Shown here: positions 17,113 through 25,383 of the stretch, in pieces
Numbering within the stretch: position 1 is the stretch's first letter
How the letters are laid out: each line of letters begins with the position of its first letter
Notes under the pieces: model-generated
What the model was told of the DNA's origin: nothing
Database searches by the model: none
The model's input: only the letters and a program-made list of their open reading frames with translations
Made by a program: the position numbers and the translations under genes
Assembly (NCBI RefSeq): GCF_000317615.1
Contig: NC_019780.1
Span: 372,001 to 436,000 of the forward strand
Reading direction: 5' to 3'
Source: Dactylococcopsis salina PCC 8305
GTDB taxonomy: Bacteria > Cyanobacteriota > Cyanobacteriia > Cyanobacteriales > Rubidibacteraceae
DNA: 64,000 bases

Positions 17113-18316
17113 CGCCTTACAAGCCGTGCGAACGCGAACCCTAGAATTATTTGCTAATCTCGATTTTAATACCGTTTGCACCCAAGCCCATCCCGATTTT
17201 AGTCCTGTGGGATGGCATTTAGGACATATCGCCTTTACCGAAGGTTTGTGGATACTGGAACATCTCAAAGGAGAAAGTCCGTTATATCCTCAATATCGAA
17301 AACTCTTCGCTGCTGATATTCTCCCCAAACCAGAACGACAAAACCTCCCCGATATGGCAACCATCCTCGCCTATCTCCATGATATTCGTTCTCAAGTCTT
17401 CGCTTATCTAGAAATTGCCCCCCTCGAAAAACAAACTCGTCTCTGGTGGTGGTTGCTTCAACATGAATGTCAACACAGCGAAACCATGAGTTTAATTTTG
17501 CAACTCCAACAATTAAAAACGCTTCCTCCTTACCCCATCACTCCCTCTACGACAACCAGAGAAGTGATTGCAGATATGGTAAAAATTCCAGAAGGAACAT
17601 TTATGATGGGAAGCAAGGTTAACCCCCAAGACAATGCTCGTCCCCGTCATTGGGTTGATTTAGATCAATACTGGCTCGATCGATATCCCGTCACCTGTGG
17701 ACAATATCGGAAATTTATCGAAGCTGGCGGCTATCAAACCCGTCAATGGTGGTCAAAAGAGGGATGGCAATGGCGACAAACTCATCCCGTTGCTCACCCA
17801 TTATACTGGTCAGAAAGTCAAGAATGGGACGATCATCCCGTGTATGGAGTGAACTGGTATGAAGCCGAAGCATACGCCAACTTTGTGGGGAAACGTCTTC
17901 CCACCGAAGCGGAATGGGAAAAAGCCGCCCGTTACCATCCCCACAGCGAACAAGCCACCACCTATCCCTGGGGAGAAGCCACTCCCAAACCAGATCATGG
18001 CAACTTGAATAACCAAATCGGACAAACCACACCAGTTAACGCCTATCCCGAAGGGAAAAGCCACTTGGGTTGCTACGATCTTCTTGGTAATGTTTGGGAA
18101 TGGACTGCGTCTTGGTTTTCTCCCTATCCAGACTTTGAATCTTATCCCGATCGAGGCTATTCCGAAGCCTATTTCGACAATCAGCATCGAGTGTTACGGG
18201 GAGGAAGTTGGGCAACTCGCCCTTACGCCATAGAGAGTAGTTGGCGCAATTGGTACTATCCTCATTTACGTCAACTTTTTGCTGGTTTTCGCTGTGCTAA
18301 ATCCATTACAACATGA
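17066..18316 (+). CDS. egtB: Ergothioneine biosynthesis sulfoxide synthase EgtB
   Basis: The product, 416 residues from ATG 17066, joins an N-terminal DinB-like domain with the iron-binding motif HX3HXE (HECQHSE) and an earlier histidine in GWHLGHIAF to a C-terminal formylglycine-generating-enzyme-like domain (GTFMMGS, YPVTCGQYRKF, LPTEAEWEKAAR, LLGNVWEWTASWF, RVLRGGSW, AGFRCAK). EgtB is a non-haem iron enzyme forming the C-S bond in ergothioneine synthesis. GAGAGG precedes ATG 17066; an upstream frame start at 16994 lies deep in egtC and is unlikely. Overlap with egtC implies coupled translation. Confidence 0.88.
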   Translation: MEQLTPTKLHRDAIRNALQAVRTRTLELFANLDFNTVCTQAHPDFSPVGWHLGHIAFTEGLWILEHLKGESPLYPQYRKLFAADILPKPERQNLPDMATILAYLHDIRSQVFAYLEIAPLEKQTRLWWWLLQHECQHSETMSLILQLQQLKTLPPYPITPSTTTREVIADMVKIPEGTFMMGSKVNPQDNARPRHWVDLDQYWLDRYPVTCGQYRKFIEAGGYQTRQWWSKEGWQWRQTHPVAHPLYWSESQEWDDHPVYGVNWYEAEAYANFVGKRLPTEAEWEKAARYHPHSEQATTYPWGEATPKPDHGNLNNQIGQTTPVNAYPEGKSHLGCYDLLGNVWEWTASWFSPYPDFESYPDRGYSEAYFDNQHRVLRGGSWATRPYAIESSWRNWYYPHLRQLFAGFRCAKSITT

Positions 18317-18321
18317 CATTT

Positions 18322-18483
18322 GCCCCCTATAATCCCCCCTAACCCCCCTTTGAAAGGGGGGGAAATGGTATTACTTATTCTTTGATGATTTGCCAAATAA
18401 CAAATAACCAATAACAAATAACCAATAACTAATAACCAATAACCAATAACCAATAACCAATAACCAATAACAAATAACCAATA
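18322..18483. repeat. Palindromic repeat plus AACCAAT heptamer array
   Basis: TAACCCCCCTTTGAAAGGGG (about 18338-18357) is a copy of a dispersed palindromic repeat. It is followed from about 18404 by some ten copies of a heptamer, ACCAATA/ACAAATA. The array runs directly into the ATG of the next gene with no recognisable Shine-Dalgarno sequence. Confidence 0.8.
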
Positions 18484-19086
18484 ATGACCATTTATATTCA
18501 AGACCCCGAAATCAGAAACCAATATCGCAGCACTGGTATTGTTCGCGGACTTTATGTTCCTAGCGATACCGCCTCCTGTCAAGGGATATTAATGACCAGA
18601 GATGGTTTATTTTCTGCCGAACTTTTCCGCAGATGGTGGAAACCACCTCATCAAGAATTAGTTTGGAATTGTTGGGCAAAAACGTTACATAATGAACCCT
18701 CACTACACTTTATCCTCAAGGGAACTTACAGGGATGAAGAAGGAAAAAATATCCCTCCCGAATCCATCTTAGAAGACAGATTCAGCATTCGTGGCAATTT
18801 GCTGTTTTGGAATGAGGATAAAGAAAATTTTGGCATCAGTATTCGTCCAAATAAAGATGCTATTCGACGCTTTCATCCTTTTTTTATTGAGATTAAAGGC
18901 AAGTTAGTTGATCCTAAACCTGGGGCGTTTTGGGAAGTGGAAGCCGTTAGAAAAGGGAACGAATTAGTGTTAGTAGAAGGGAAAGAAGTTTTCCCGCCGT
19001 TCAAGAAAAAGAAAGGAAAAGGAAAAGGCAAACCATCAAAAAATAAGAAACCTCAAGAGGAAGCCACGCCTCAAGACTCACAGTAG
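18484..19086 (+). CDS. Conserved cyanobacterial hypothetical protein
   Basis: A 200-residue soluble protein that I do not recognise by family name. Residues 1-150 look like a compact beta-rich domain (GIVRGLYVPSDTASCQGILMTRDGLFSAELF, LHFILKGTYRDEEGKNIPPESI, FGISIRPNKD). The C-terminal 40 residues are lysine-rich and low in complexity (KKKKGKGKGKPSKNKK), suggesting nucleic-acid contact or a flexible tail. ATG 18484 lies at the end of a heptamer repeat array, so its leader is made of repeat sequence. It is followed by another palindromic repeat. Confidence 0.6.
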   Translation: MTIYIQDPEIRNQYRSTGIVRGLYVPSDTASCQGILMTRDGLFSAELFRRWWKPPHQELVWNCWAKTLHNEPSLHFILKGTYRDEEGKNIPPESILEDRFSIRGNLLFWNEDKENFGISIRPNKDAIRRFHPFFIEIKGKLVDPKPGAFWEVEAVRKGNELVLVEGKEVFPPFKKKKGKGKGKPSKNKKPQEEATPQDSQ

Positions 19087-19117
19087 CAATTAAAATGAAT
19101 TTGAAAAATGGTATTAT

Positions 19118-19155
19118 TCCCCCCCTTTCAAAGGGGGGTTAGGGGGGATTATATT
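19118..19155. repeat. Dispersed palindromic repeat
   Basis: CCCCCCTTTCAAAGGGGGG followed by TTAGGGGGGATT is the inverse orientation of the copy at 18.34 kb. It lies between the hypothetical gene and the TSUP permease, inside the apparent N-terminal extension of the permease frame. Confidence 0.75.
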
Positions 19156-19215
19156 ATAGGGGATGTAGCAATCATCAGTAGATTGCATATAATAATATTA
19201 AATAGAAATAGTTTC

Positions 19216-19962
19216 GTGATCATTATTTTTGGGTTATTAGGCGCAAGTTTTATCGGTTGGTTTGTCAGCAGTTTAGCTGGTGGCGGTAGCCCTCTTATTT
19301 TAATTCCTGTGATGAGTTTGTTTTTAGAAGCATCAGTTATTCCGCCCATTCTCACGATCGGAATGTTATTTGGTAACGGACAAAGAGTTGCTTTATATTG
19401 GCAGGAAATTGATTTAGAATTAACGTATTGGTATCTCCCAGGGGCGATTTTAGGGGCGATTTTAGGGGTTTTTCTATTTACGAAATTACAACTAGAATGG
19501 TTAAGTTTGTTATTAGGTCTCTTCTTAATTATTTCTATTTTTACTTACAAACTTGCGGAACAGTCAACTTTATTAAAAATTAAAGCATGGTATTTTTTAC
19601 CCGCAGGATTTGTTTATGCGTTCTTATCGGGATTAATTGGTAGCACGGGACCTCTACTTAATCCTTTATACTTAAATTATGGCTTAGAAAAAGAAAAAAT
19701 GATCGGGACAAAATCCACTCATGTTTTAGTGGTACATCTCATTAAAATCATTGCTTATGCTGGTTTTGGTGTGTTATCTTCACCGATTATTGGCTACGGT
19801 TTATTGATTGGAGTCGGTGCTTTTCCAGGCAATTGGTTAGGACAAAAAGTTTTAGCCCGTATCGAAGAAAGACGGTTTCGACAAATTGCGATCGCGTTTA
19901 TTCTGATTAGTGGTGTTATGTTAGTCTGGAATCAAAGAAAGGTTTTAACTTTTATTTATTAG
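19216..19962 (+). CDS. TSUP-family (TauE/SafE) membrane permease
   Basis: The product has eight or so hydrophobic segments and the TSUP repeat signatures: [21 protein letters not shown] near the N-terminus and [17 protein letters not shown] in the second half. TSUP proteins move sulfite, sulfoacetate or other small organic anions across the inner membrane; the substrate here is unknown. The open frame starts at ATG 19108, but its first 36 residues derive from a palindromic repeat, so GTG 19216 at the first helix is preferred. aroB follows 11 bases later, so they may be co-transcribed. Confidence 0.8.
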   Translation: MIIIFGLLGASFIGWFVSSLAGGGSPLILIPVMSLFLEASVIPPILTIGMLFGNGQRVALYWQEIDLELTYWYLPGAILGAILGVFLFTKLQLEWLSLLLGLFLIISIFTYKLAEQSTLLKIKAWYFLPAGFVYAFLSGLIGSTGPLLNPLYLNYGLEKEKMIGTKSTHVLVVHLIKIIAYAGFGVLSSPIIGYGLLIGVGAFPGNWLGQKVLARIEERRFRQIAIAFILISGVMLVWNQRKVLTFIY

Positions 19963-19973
19963 TCTTAAAAACA

Positions 19974-21077
19974 ATGTTATCAAATCTCTCCGTTAACTTA
20001 GAACAAAATTCTTATCAAATCGCGATCGCGCCCAATGTTCTCTCTGAAATTGGCAACTATCTAAAGTCTCTCAACGTTGGGAATAAAATTTTAGTGGTTT
20101 CTAATGCCATGATTTTTGATGAATATGGAGAAACACTGATCAACGCAATTCAAGCGGCTAACTTTTCCGTTTCCCATCATATTTTACCCGCAGGAGAACG
20201 CCATAAAACTCTTCTTTCTATTCAAAAACTCTATGACCAGGCACTAGAAAATCATCTCGAACGATCGTCCACTTTTATTGCTTTAGGAGGAGGAGTCATC
20301 GGTGATATGACAGGTTTTGCTGCTGCGACTTGGTTAAGAGGCGTTAATGTTATTCAAATTCCCACCTCCCTTTTAGCAATGGTTGACGCATCGATCGGGG
20401 GGAAAACTGGAGTCAATCATCCCCAAGGAAAAAACCTCATTGGAGCATTTCATCAACCGAAATTAGTATTAATTGATCCCCAAGTGTTAAAGACACTTCC
20501 TCATCGAGAATTTCGCGCTGGCATGGCAGAAGTCATTAAATATGGAGTAATTTGGGATGCTGATTTATTCCAACAATTAGAAGCAGCAGAACGCCTCGAC
20601 GAACTCGAATATTTAAGCGTAGAATTACTCCAAAACATTCTCACTCATTCCTGTCAAGCGAAAGCAGATGTTGTGAGTAAAGACGAAAAAGAAGGCGGTC
20701 TTCGTGCCATTTTAAACTATGGTCACACCGTCGGTCATGCCATTGAAAGTTTAACAGGATATAGTTTAGTTAATCATGGGGAAGCCGTCGCCATTGGAAT
20801 GTCTGTTGCTGGTAAAATTGCGGTTAAAATGGGGTATTGGTCAGAAGTTGAAAGCCAACGTCAAGACCAATTAATCATCAAAACTGGATTACCGACGACT
20901 GTTCCTCCGATGTTAGAAATTGATGATATTTTAGAAACCTTGAAAAGTGATAAAAAAGTAAAAGCAGGAAAAGTCAGATTTGTTTTACCGCAGCAAATTG
21001 GAAGCGCAACCGTTACCGATCAAGTCACGCCAGACATCATCAGCGCCGTAATTAAAACCTGTCAAGAAAAATCATAA
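19974..21077 (+). CDS. aroB: 3-Dehydroquinate synthase
   Basis: A 367-residue protein of the shikimate pathway, converting DAHP to 3-dehydroquinate with NAD and a divalent metal. Family motifs are [21 protein letters not shown] (NAD site), [38 protein letters not shown] with the metal-ligand glutamate, and [11 protein letters not shown] with metal-ligand histidines. Length matches the family. It follows the TSUP permease by 11 bases. No frameshift is present. Confidence 0.96.
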   Translation: MLSNLSVNLEQNSYQIAIAPNVLSEIGNYLKSLNVGNKILVVSNAMIFDEYGETLINAIQAANFSVSHHILPAGERHKTLLSIQKLYDQALENHLERSSTFIALGGGVIGDMTGFAAATWLRGVNVIQIPTSLLAMVDASIGGKTGVNHPQGKNLIGAFHQPKLVLIDPQVLKTLPHREFRAGMAEVIKYGVIWDADLFQQLEAAERLDELEYLSVELLQNILTHSCQAKADVVSKDEKEGGLRAILNYGHTVGHAIESLTGYSLVNHGEAVAIGMSVAGKIAVKMGYWSEVESQRQDQLIIKTGLPTTVPPMLEIDDILETLKSDKKVKAGKVRFVLPQQIGSATVTDQVTPDIISAVIKTCQEKS

Positions 21078-21335
21078 GCAAGTAGTGCCTCCTGAAAAAG
21101 TCCATTGGTTGGTTTAGTAAGGCAAAAGGCAAGAGGCAAAAGGCAAGAGGGTTGATTGATCGGTATGAGTTTAGAGACGTTCCATGGAACGTCTGTACAT
21201 TAGTCATTGGAAAATAAAGAACAAAGGACAAAGGTGTTCCTGAGCCTGTCGAAGGACGAAAGACAAAGGTGTTCCTGAGCCTGTCGAAGGACAAAAATGT
21301 AGGTTGGGTGGAGAGTAGCGCAACCCAACATTAAT
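21078..21335. repeat. Mixed short repeats after aroB
   Basis: No gene is seen here. The region holds AGGCAAA/AGGCAAG runs (about 21120-21150), the palindrome AGACGTTCCATGGAACGTCT at 21175-21194 (also inside the 6.8 kb element), two copies of GTGTTCCTGAGCCTGTCGAA (21233 and 21269), and one GTAGGTTGGGTGGAG...CAACCCAACA hairpin repeat (21299-21331). Confidence 0.75.
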
Positions 21336-21413
21336 ATTCTTTAATCATTGACGAATATATCAAGCTGTTATATTATTATTGCCAGTGTGTGAGGTGTGAA
21401 GGGAAAGCAGGAG

Positions 21414-21528
21414 AGGAGTCGAGACGAAACAAGGACAGTCGCCGACTCCTTTTCTGTCTCCAAACCTCATTGACTAACCCAATCACTGTACATTAATTGA
21501 CATTCGTGTTGATTGTGTTCGGTTAGTC
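21414..21528. mobile_element. Hairpin region upstream of orphan omegaRNA (possible left end)
   Basis: AGGAGTCG (21414-21421) pairs with CGACTCCT (21443-21450), and GACTAACC (21472-21479) pairs with GGTTAGTC (21521-21528). Such nested palindromes upstream of an omegaRNA resemble the left-end hairpins of IS200/IS605 elements, as seen before the iscB locus at 48.94-49.00 kb. The assignment is structural only; no transposase gene is present. Confidence 0.4.
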
Positions 21529-21547
21529 CAGTCTAAGTCTCTTAGCA

Positions 21548-21750
21548 GGCTACGTTATTTAGGTCAGGACACCTTTGGGTGCAAGCCAGCCTTCTGCTCT
21601 GTCGCTGATAGTTAAACAGGTTCAAGTGATTCAAGGATACCAGTGCTATTAGTGTAAAAAGCCTAGATAACATTGACGAGGCACACTTTACTCCGTGCAG
21701 GGAAGTATCCCATTATGTGGGAACTGAAGAGAGACTGCACCTCTCTCTCT
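21548..21750 (+). ncRNA. Orphan IscB-type omegaRNA
   Basis: About 203 bases homologous to the iscB leader at 49.0 kb and to the minus-strand copy at 9.4 kb. Diagnostic blocks include a GGACACC/GGGTG hairpin followed by GCCAGC, a TGATAGTTAAACAGG stretch, GTGTAAAAAGCCTAGATAAC, GAGGCACACTTTACT and a 3' stem GTGCAG/CTGCAC enclosing two hairpins. The iscB leader has CTGTAAAAAGCC and GAGGCAAACCTTACT at the same places. Nothing resembling iscB or isrB follows; the next gene is a convergent transporter. It is therefore a stand-alone guide-RNA locus or a relic of a deleted element. Confidence 0.75.
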
Positions 21751-21796
21751 TTATCCATAAAAGTCAATTAATGTTCAGCAAATAACCTATTAGAAG

Positions 21797-23158
21797 TTAG
21801 CAGGAAAGATTTGATGGCATTTCTTCTGTCGGGCGATCGACCTCATCTGCCATCGGATCACCTGCGGGTAATAAATTAAGCAAAGGAAGCGGCAACAAAG
21901 TAGAAACATTGGTCAAAATGACTAACAGCCACAGTCGATCGAAGTTGTTTTCTGTTACTCCCAATAACGCCGTTAATAAGCCGCCTAATTCCTGAGATAA
22001 AAACCCCGCTAAATTAAACACTGACATTAATAAAGCGAAAAAAGTCGCCTCAATTCCCGCAGGACAAAGTCTCGCCGCTAAGACTAAAATGGGCATTAAC
22101 GCCACCTCCCCGATCGCGCTTAAAATCAAATTATCCCCCAAACTAAACCAATAATCATCAATTCCTAACGCCCGATTGGCATGAGTCACTAACACTAAAA
22201 CACTCATTCCCAACACAGCAGAAATCACCGTACTCCATCCCAACACTTTCCGAAACGGAACTGTCCTTAAAAAGCGCTGAAATATCCAAACACCGACTAA
22301 AGAAGCAAAGCTACTCACTAACCGCACTCTTCCCAAGAACTCTGGTTCAAAGCCTAATTCGTTCGTCACAAAAAAGAAGATCGCCGCATCGGAACCGGGT
22401 GTCGATTGCCAAACAAAGATAAAAATCGTTGGTAGTAAAATCCGTTTTTGACGCACCGCACCCCAAAGTTGTTGAACTTGTCCTTTCACATTTCCTAATA
22501 ATTGTGATCGATCGCGCTCAGATTTCGGTAATGGCGTTTCGAAAATTAACCAAGCCACCCCAGAAAAGACCAAAGGAAACACCGCGGTTAGTGCAAAAAT
22601 CGTTCTCGGCGTGAATAATTCCAGCAACCAGCCGCTAAAATAAGCGGTAATCAATCCCCCTAGCGCCGTCGCCCCCCAACTCAAAGATTGTAGTGATCCC
22701 GCATTCGCTAGCGACTCTTCTCGCGCCCGTTCCACCACTTGGGAATCGACAATTACATCACTAATGGCGATCGATGCGGAACTCATTAAAATTGCGATCG
22801 TTGCCAACCAAGCACTATCAACAAAGGTCGCCAAAGCCAGCCAAGACGCAGTTCCCAGAAAGCCTGATAGCACGAGATAAGGACGACGACGGTAGCCAAA
22901 AATCGGAAAGCTATCAGAGAAAAACCCAAACAACGGTTTAATCACCCAAGGTAAAATCGCAAACCCCGTTAATACGGAAACTTCTGCAGGAGTTAACCCC
23001 AGATCATCCTTGAGAAAAAAACTAATCGCCAGACGAGCTAAGTTTAGCACGCCTCGCACCACATAGACGCTCACAATCGCCATTAATTCTGGCGTGGGGT
23101 CATTACCTAAAAATAGTTTATCTTTAACAAATGTTCGCCACTGTATCTCAACTGTCAT
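21797..23158 (-). CDS. Folate/biopterin-family MFS transporter
   Basis: A 453-residue membrane protein with about 12 hydrophobic helices. The segments VRGVLNLARLAISFFLKDDLGLTPAEVSVLTGF and PWVIKPLFGFFSDSFPIFGYRRRPYLVLSG, and SISDVIVDSQVVERAR-like ISDVIVDSQVVERAREES, are hallmarks of the BT1/FBT folate-biopterin transporter family found in cyanobacteria and plant plastids. It probably transports folates or pterins across the plasma membrane. There is no operon partner; a GATGGGGGA repeat lies just upstream of the start. Confidence 0.85.
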   Translation of the reverse strand: MTVEIQWRTFVKDKLFLGNDPTPELMAIVSVYVVRGVLNLARLAISFFLKDDLGLTPAEVSVLTGFAILPWVIKPLFGFFSDSFPIFGYRRRPYLVLSGFLGTASWLALATFVDSAWLATIAILMSSASIAISDVIVDSQVVERAREESLANAGSLQSLSWGATALGGLITAYFSGWLLELFTPRTIFALTAVFPLVFSGVAWLIFETPLPKSERDRSQLLGNVKGQVQQLWGAVRQKRILLPTIFIFVWQSTPGSDAAIFFFVTNELGFEPEFLGRVRLVSSFASLVGVWIFQRFLRTVPFRKVLGWSTVISAVLGMSVLVLVTHANRALGIDDYWFSLGDNLILSAIGEVALMPILVLAARLCPAGIEATFFALLMSVFNLAGFLSQELGGLLTALLGVTENNFDRLWLLVILTNVSTLLPLPLLNLLPAGDPMADEVDRPTEEMPSNLSC

Positions 23159-23193
23159 AAACGCGATCCTAAAATAAAAAGTTCACCGACGGA

Positions 23194-23256
23194 TGGGGGA
23201 GATGGGGGAGATGGGGGAGATGGGGGAGATGGGGGAGATGGGGGAGATGGGGGAGA
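23194..23256. repeat. GATGGGGGA nonamer tandem repeat
   Basis: Seven consecutive copies of GATGGGGGA, then GATTTCAGGACT, the same junction sequence as at 12.74 kb. The array abuts the truncated end of a vapC gene. Confidence 0.9.
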
Positions 23257-23266
23257 TTTCAGGACT

Positions 23267-23413
23267 TTAGAAATCATAGTAAACTTCGCATAAATTAAGA
23301 CTATGAATTATACAACAAGCGTTACGATCACATAAATAATCTTCTACGATATCTGCTCCGACTTCATCTCGAAAAAAAGCAATAACAGCACAAGCATCTA
23401 AAATAATATTCAC
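23267..23413 (-). pseudogene. vapC-type PIN toxin fragment
   Basis: This 48-codon frame, below usual gene-finding limits, starts with GTG and reads NIILDACAVIAFFRDEVGAD then a VEDYL helix and SLNLCEVYYDF before a stop. It is the first third of a PIN-domain ribonuclease toxin, with the first catalytic aspartate (LDAC) and the conserved CEVYYD. The rest of the domain, including the other acidic residues, is missing; the break adjoins the GATGGGGGA array. The start overlaps the stop of a short upstream frame, as in vapBC operons. It is inactive. Confidence 0.75.
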
Positions 23414-23540
23414 TACCTGCGATTTTCCCTTTCTATTTCTTCGGTGTTTTCTTTGAGAAAATTGATCACTACTTTCCGTTACCTTTGCATATTTTCCTCG
23501 ATCATTTCGTCTTTGTCGAAGAATATCTAATAAAATCTCT
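23411..23540 (-). pseudogene. Antitoxin remnant upstream of vapC fragment
   Basis: The minus strand ends in a frame reading INFLKENTEEIERENRR and a stop that overlaps the PIN-fragment start as TAGTG, the coupling typical of antitoxin-toxin pairs. Upstream, the frame is interrupted by several stops within about 100 bases, so only the C-terminal end of the antitoxin survives. Confidence 0.45.
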
Positions 23541-23559
23541 TTGTTCTATTCATTTTTGT

Positions 23560-23815
23560 CCTTTGTCTTTCGTCCTTCGTCCTTTGTTCTTTGTTTTCCA
23601 ATGACCAATGACTAATGACTAATGACTAATTGGTGTTGGGTTTCGTTTCCCTTCACCCAACCTACTTTTTTGTCTAATTGGTGTTGGGTTTCGTTTCCCT
23701 TCACCCAACCTTTTACAGTGACCAGTGATCAGTGATCAGTAAACAAATAACAAATAACAAATAACAAATAACGAATATTGCTGTTGGGTTTCGTTTCCCT
23801 TCACCCAACCTACTT
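23560..23815. repeat. Dispersed hairpin and heptamer repeats
   Basis: No gene. Three copies of a hairpin repeat GTTGGGTTTCGTTTCCCTTC-ACCCAACC lie at about 23633, 23680 and 23783. Between them are CTTTGTC/CTTCGTC runs, AATGACT heptamers and ACAAATA heptamers. Confidence 0.8.
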
Positions 23816-23816
23816 T

Positions 23817-24734
23817 CTATAATCTTTCTATTAATTGTTTAGCGTAGATTGCCCATTTTTCTTGTTTTTGTTCTTCATATAGTCTTTGTGCTTGCTGTAA
23901 GTTAGTTTTGGCTTCGGTAAATTTTTCTTGTTGAAATAAAATCACCCCAATTGCATAATAAGCACTAGCAAAGTCGGGATTATATTTGCTTGCTTTCTCA
24001 AAAGCCTTAAGCGCTTGAGGCGCATTTTTTTCTTGAAACCAGATTTTTCCTAGTCCATAATGGGCTTGACTATGAGTTGGATCAATATCGATCGCGTCTG
24101 AGAAGGCATTTTTGGCTAATTTTAGCTCTTGTTTTTCTAAGTAGATTAATCCTAAATGATAGGGAACTTCTGGGGCTTGAGGGCGATATTTTCGGGCGTT
24201 GCGAAAATGATTGATTGCTCGATCGAGCTTTCCCTTTTCCTTTTGCACTAATCCTAAATTATAGTGAGCAATTCCTAATTCAGGAGCAATCTCCAGAGCG
24301 CGATCAAGGTAGGTTTCTGCTTGTTTGAGATTATTTCCTTCTAATAACGCTGCCCCTAGATTAGCATAGGCAACCGCTAGGGTGGGATCAACTGATAACG
24401 CCTGATAAAACGCTTCGGCGGCGGCTTGGAGGTTTCCTTCTTCTCTCAATGCTAACCCTAGATTATAGTGGGCTGGGGCAAGATTTTTGTCTAAAGTTAC
24501 TGCTTCCTGAAACGACTCGATCGCCCTTTCCGTGTTTCCCCTTTGTGCTTCTTGTAACCCCTGATTTAAATATCTCACCGCTTTCGGAGTCGTTGGGGTT
24601 AAAATCGGAAGTGATTGTGATTGTACCACTTGAGGATTGATCACCGCTAATAGACCAATTAAAACACTAATCAGGACGAACCACCGTTCACCCTGATCTT
24701 CCAGAAATCGTTGCACCCCCCAACCGCACTTCAT
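23817..24734 (-). CDS. Tetratricopeptide repeat protein
   Basis: A roughly 305-residue protein with an N-terminal signal anchor (WFVLISVLIGLLAVINPQVVQS) followed by about seven TPR units of 34 residues, each with the pattern A-x-x-x-Y/L-G-x-x and PA/PE at the turn (APAHYNLGLALREEGNLQAAAEAFYQALSVDP and similar). It should be exported or membrane-anchored and act as a protein-binding scaffold. ATG 24734 is preferred to the upstream frame start at 24797, which would lie at the edge of the divergent tRNA gene. No particular partner is indicated. Confidence 0.85.
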   Translation of the reverse strand: MKCGWGVQRFLEDQGERWFVLISVLIGLLAVINPQVVQSQSLPILTPTTPKAVRYLNQGLQEAQRGNTERAIESFQEAVTLDKNLAPAHYNLGLALREEGNLQAAAEAFYQALSVDPTLAVAYANLGAALLEGNNLKQAETYLDRALEIAPELGIAHYNLGLVQKEKGKLDRAINHFRNARKYRPQAPEVPYHLGLIYLEKQELKLAKNAFSDAIDIDPTHSQAHYGLGKIWFQEKNAPQALKAFEKASKYNPDFASAYYAIGVILFQQEKFTEAKTNLQQAQRLYEEQKQEKWAIYAKQLIERL

Positions 24735-24797
24735 CGCCTTTTTCCTTGTCAGTTTTAGCAAAATATGGTATGCTTTTAAGCTGTGGGTTAATTCCAA

Positions 24798-24878
24798 GCG
24801 GACGTGGCGGAATTGGTAGACGCGCTAGATTTAGGTTCTAGTGTCTTTGACGTGAGAGTTCGAGTCTCTCCGTCCGCA
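24798..24878 (+). tRNA. tRNA-Leu (anticodon TAG)
   Basis: An 81-base class II tRNA. The acceptor arms GCGGACG and CGTCCGC pair fully, the D-arm is GGCGGAATTGGTAGACGC, the anticodon stem CTAGA/TCTAG encloses loop TTTAGGT with anticodon TAG, a variable arm follows, and the T-arm is GAGAGTTCGAGTCTCTC. CCA is not encoded. It reads CUA leucine codons. It lies divergent from the TPR gene. Confidence 0.97.
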
Positions 24879-24893
24879 TCATTCCTCATCAAA

Positions 24894-25283
24894 CTAGGCA
24901 AAGATTGATTCTTTTGCTGAGGTTTCCGATGATTCTGTGGTGGGAAACCCTCGATCGATCTCTTGTATCATCACCTGTTTCGCTCCTAAAATACGCTGTA
25001 ACACCTGCATCGCTTTATGGGGATCGCCTTTTCCGCAAAAAAATAAATCGGCGGCAAAATACCCATGTTCTGGCCAAGTGTGAATAGCAATGTGTGATTC
25101 CGATAGAGTCGCCGTTGCTGTCACCCCATGAGGATTAAACTGGTGGACACACAAATTAAGTAACGTTGCGCCACCAGCAGACACTGCTTCCACCAACGCC
25201 GATCGAATTTGTTCAGGATCGTTTAATATTTCTTCAGGAGCTTGCCAAGCCTCTACAACCAGATGAGTTCCCACTTTTTGCAT
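24894..25283 (-). CDS. speD: S-adenosylmethionine decarboxylase proenzyme
   Basis: A 129-residue prokaryotic class 1B AdoMetDC, which makes the aminopropyl donor for spermidine. It self-cleaves between Glu62 and Ser63 in the TLSESHIAIHTWPE motif to generate the pyruvoyl cofactor; Ser63 is at the expected position. The following HGYFAADLFFCGKGDP segment is conserved. No speE is adjacent. The 3' end is 15 bases from the tRNA gene on the other strand. Confidence 0.95.
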   Translation of the reverse strand: MQKVGTHLVVEAWQAPEEILNDPEQIRSALVEAVSAGGATLLNLCVHQFNPHGVTATATLSESHIAIHTWPEHGYFAADLFFCGKGDPHKAMQVLQRILGAKQVMIQEIDRGFPTTESSETSAKESIFA

Positions 25284-25383
25284 TATATCTTTATTTCTCC
25301 AGCTTAATCAACAACGTTTTCGTCCCAACCTAGTTATAACGTTTCTATTGGTTGAGTTTTCCACGTTTTTCAAAACGTAGATT

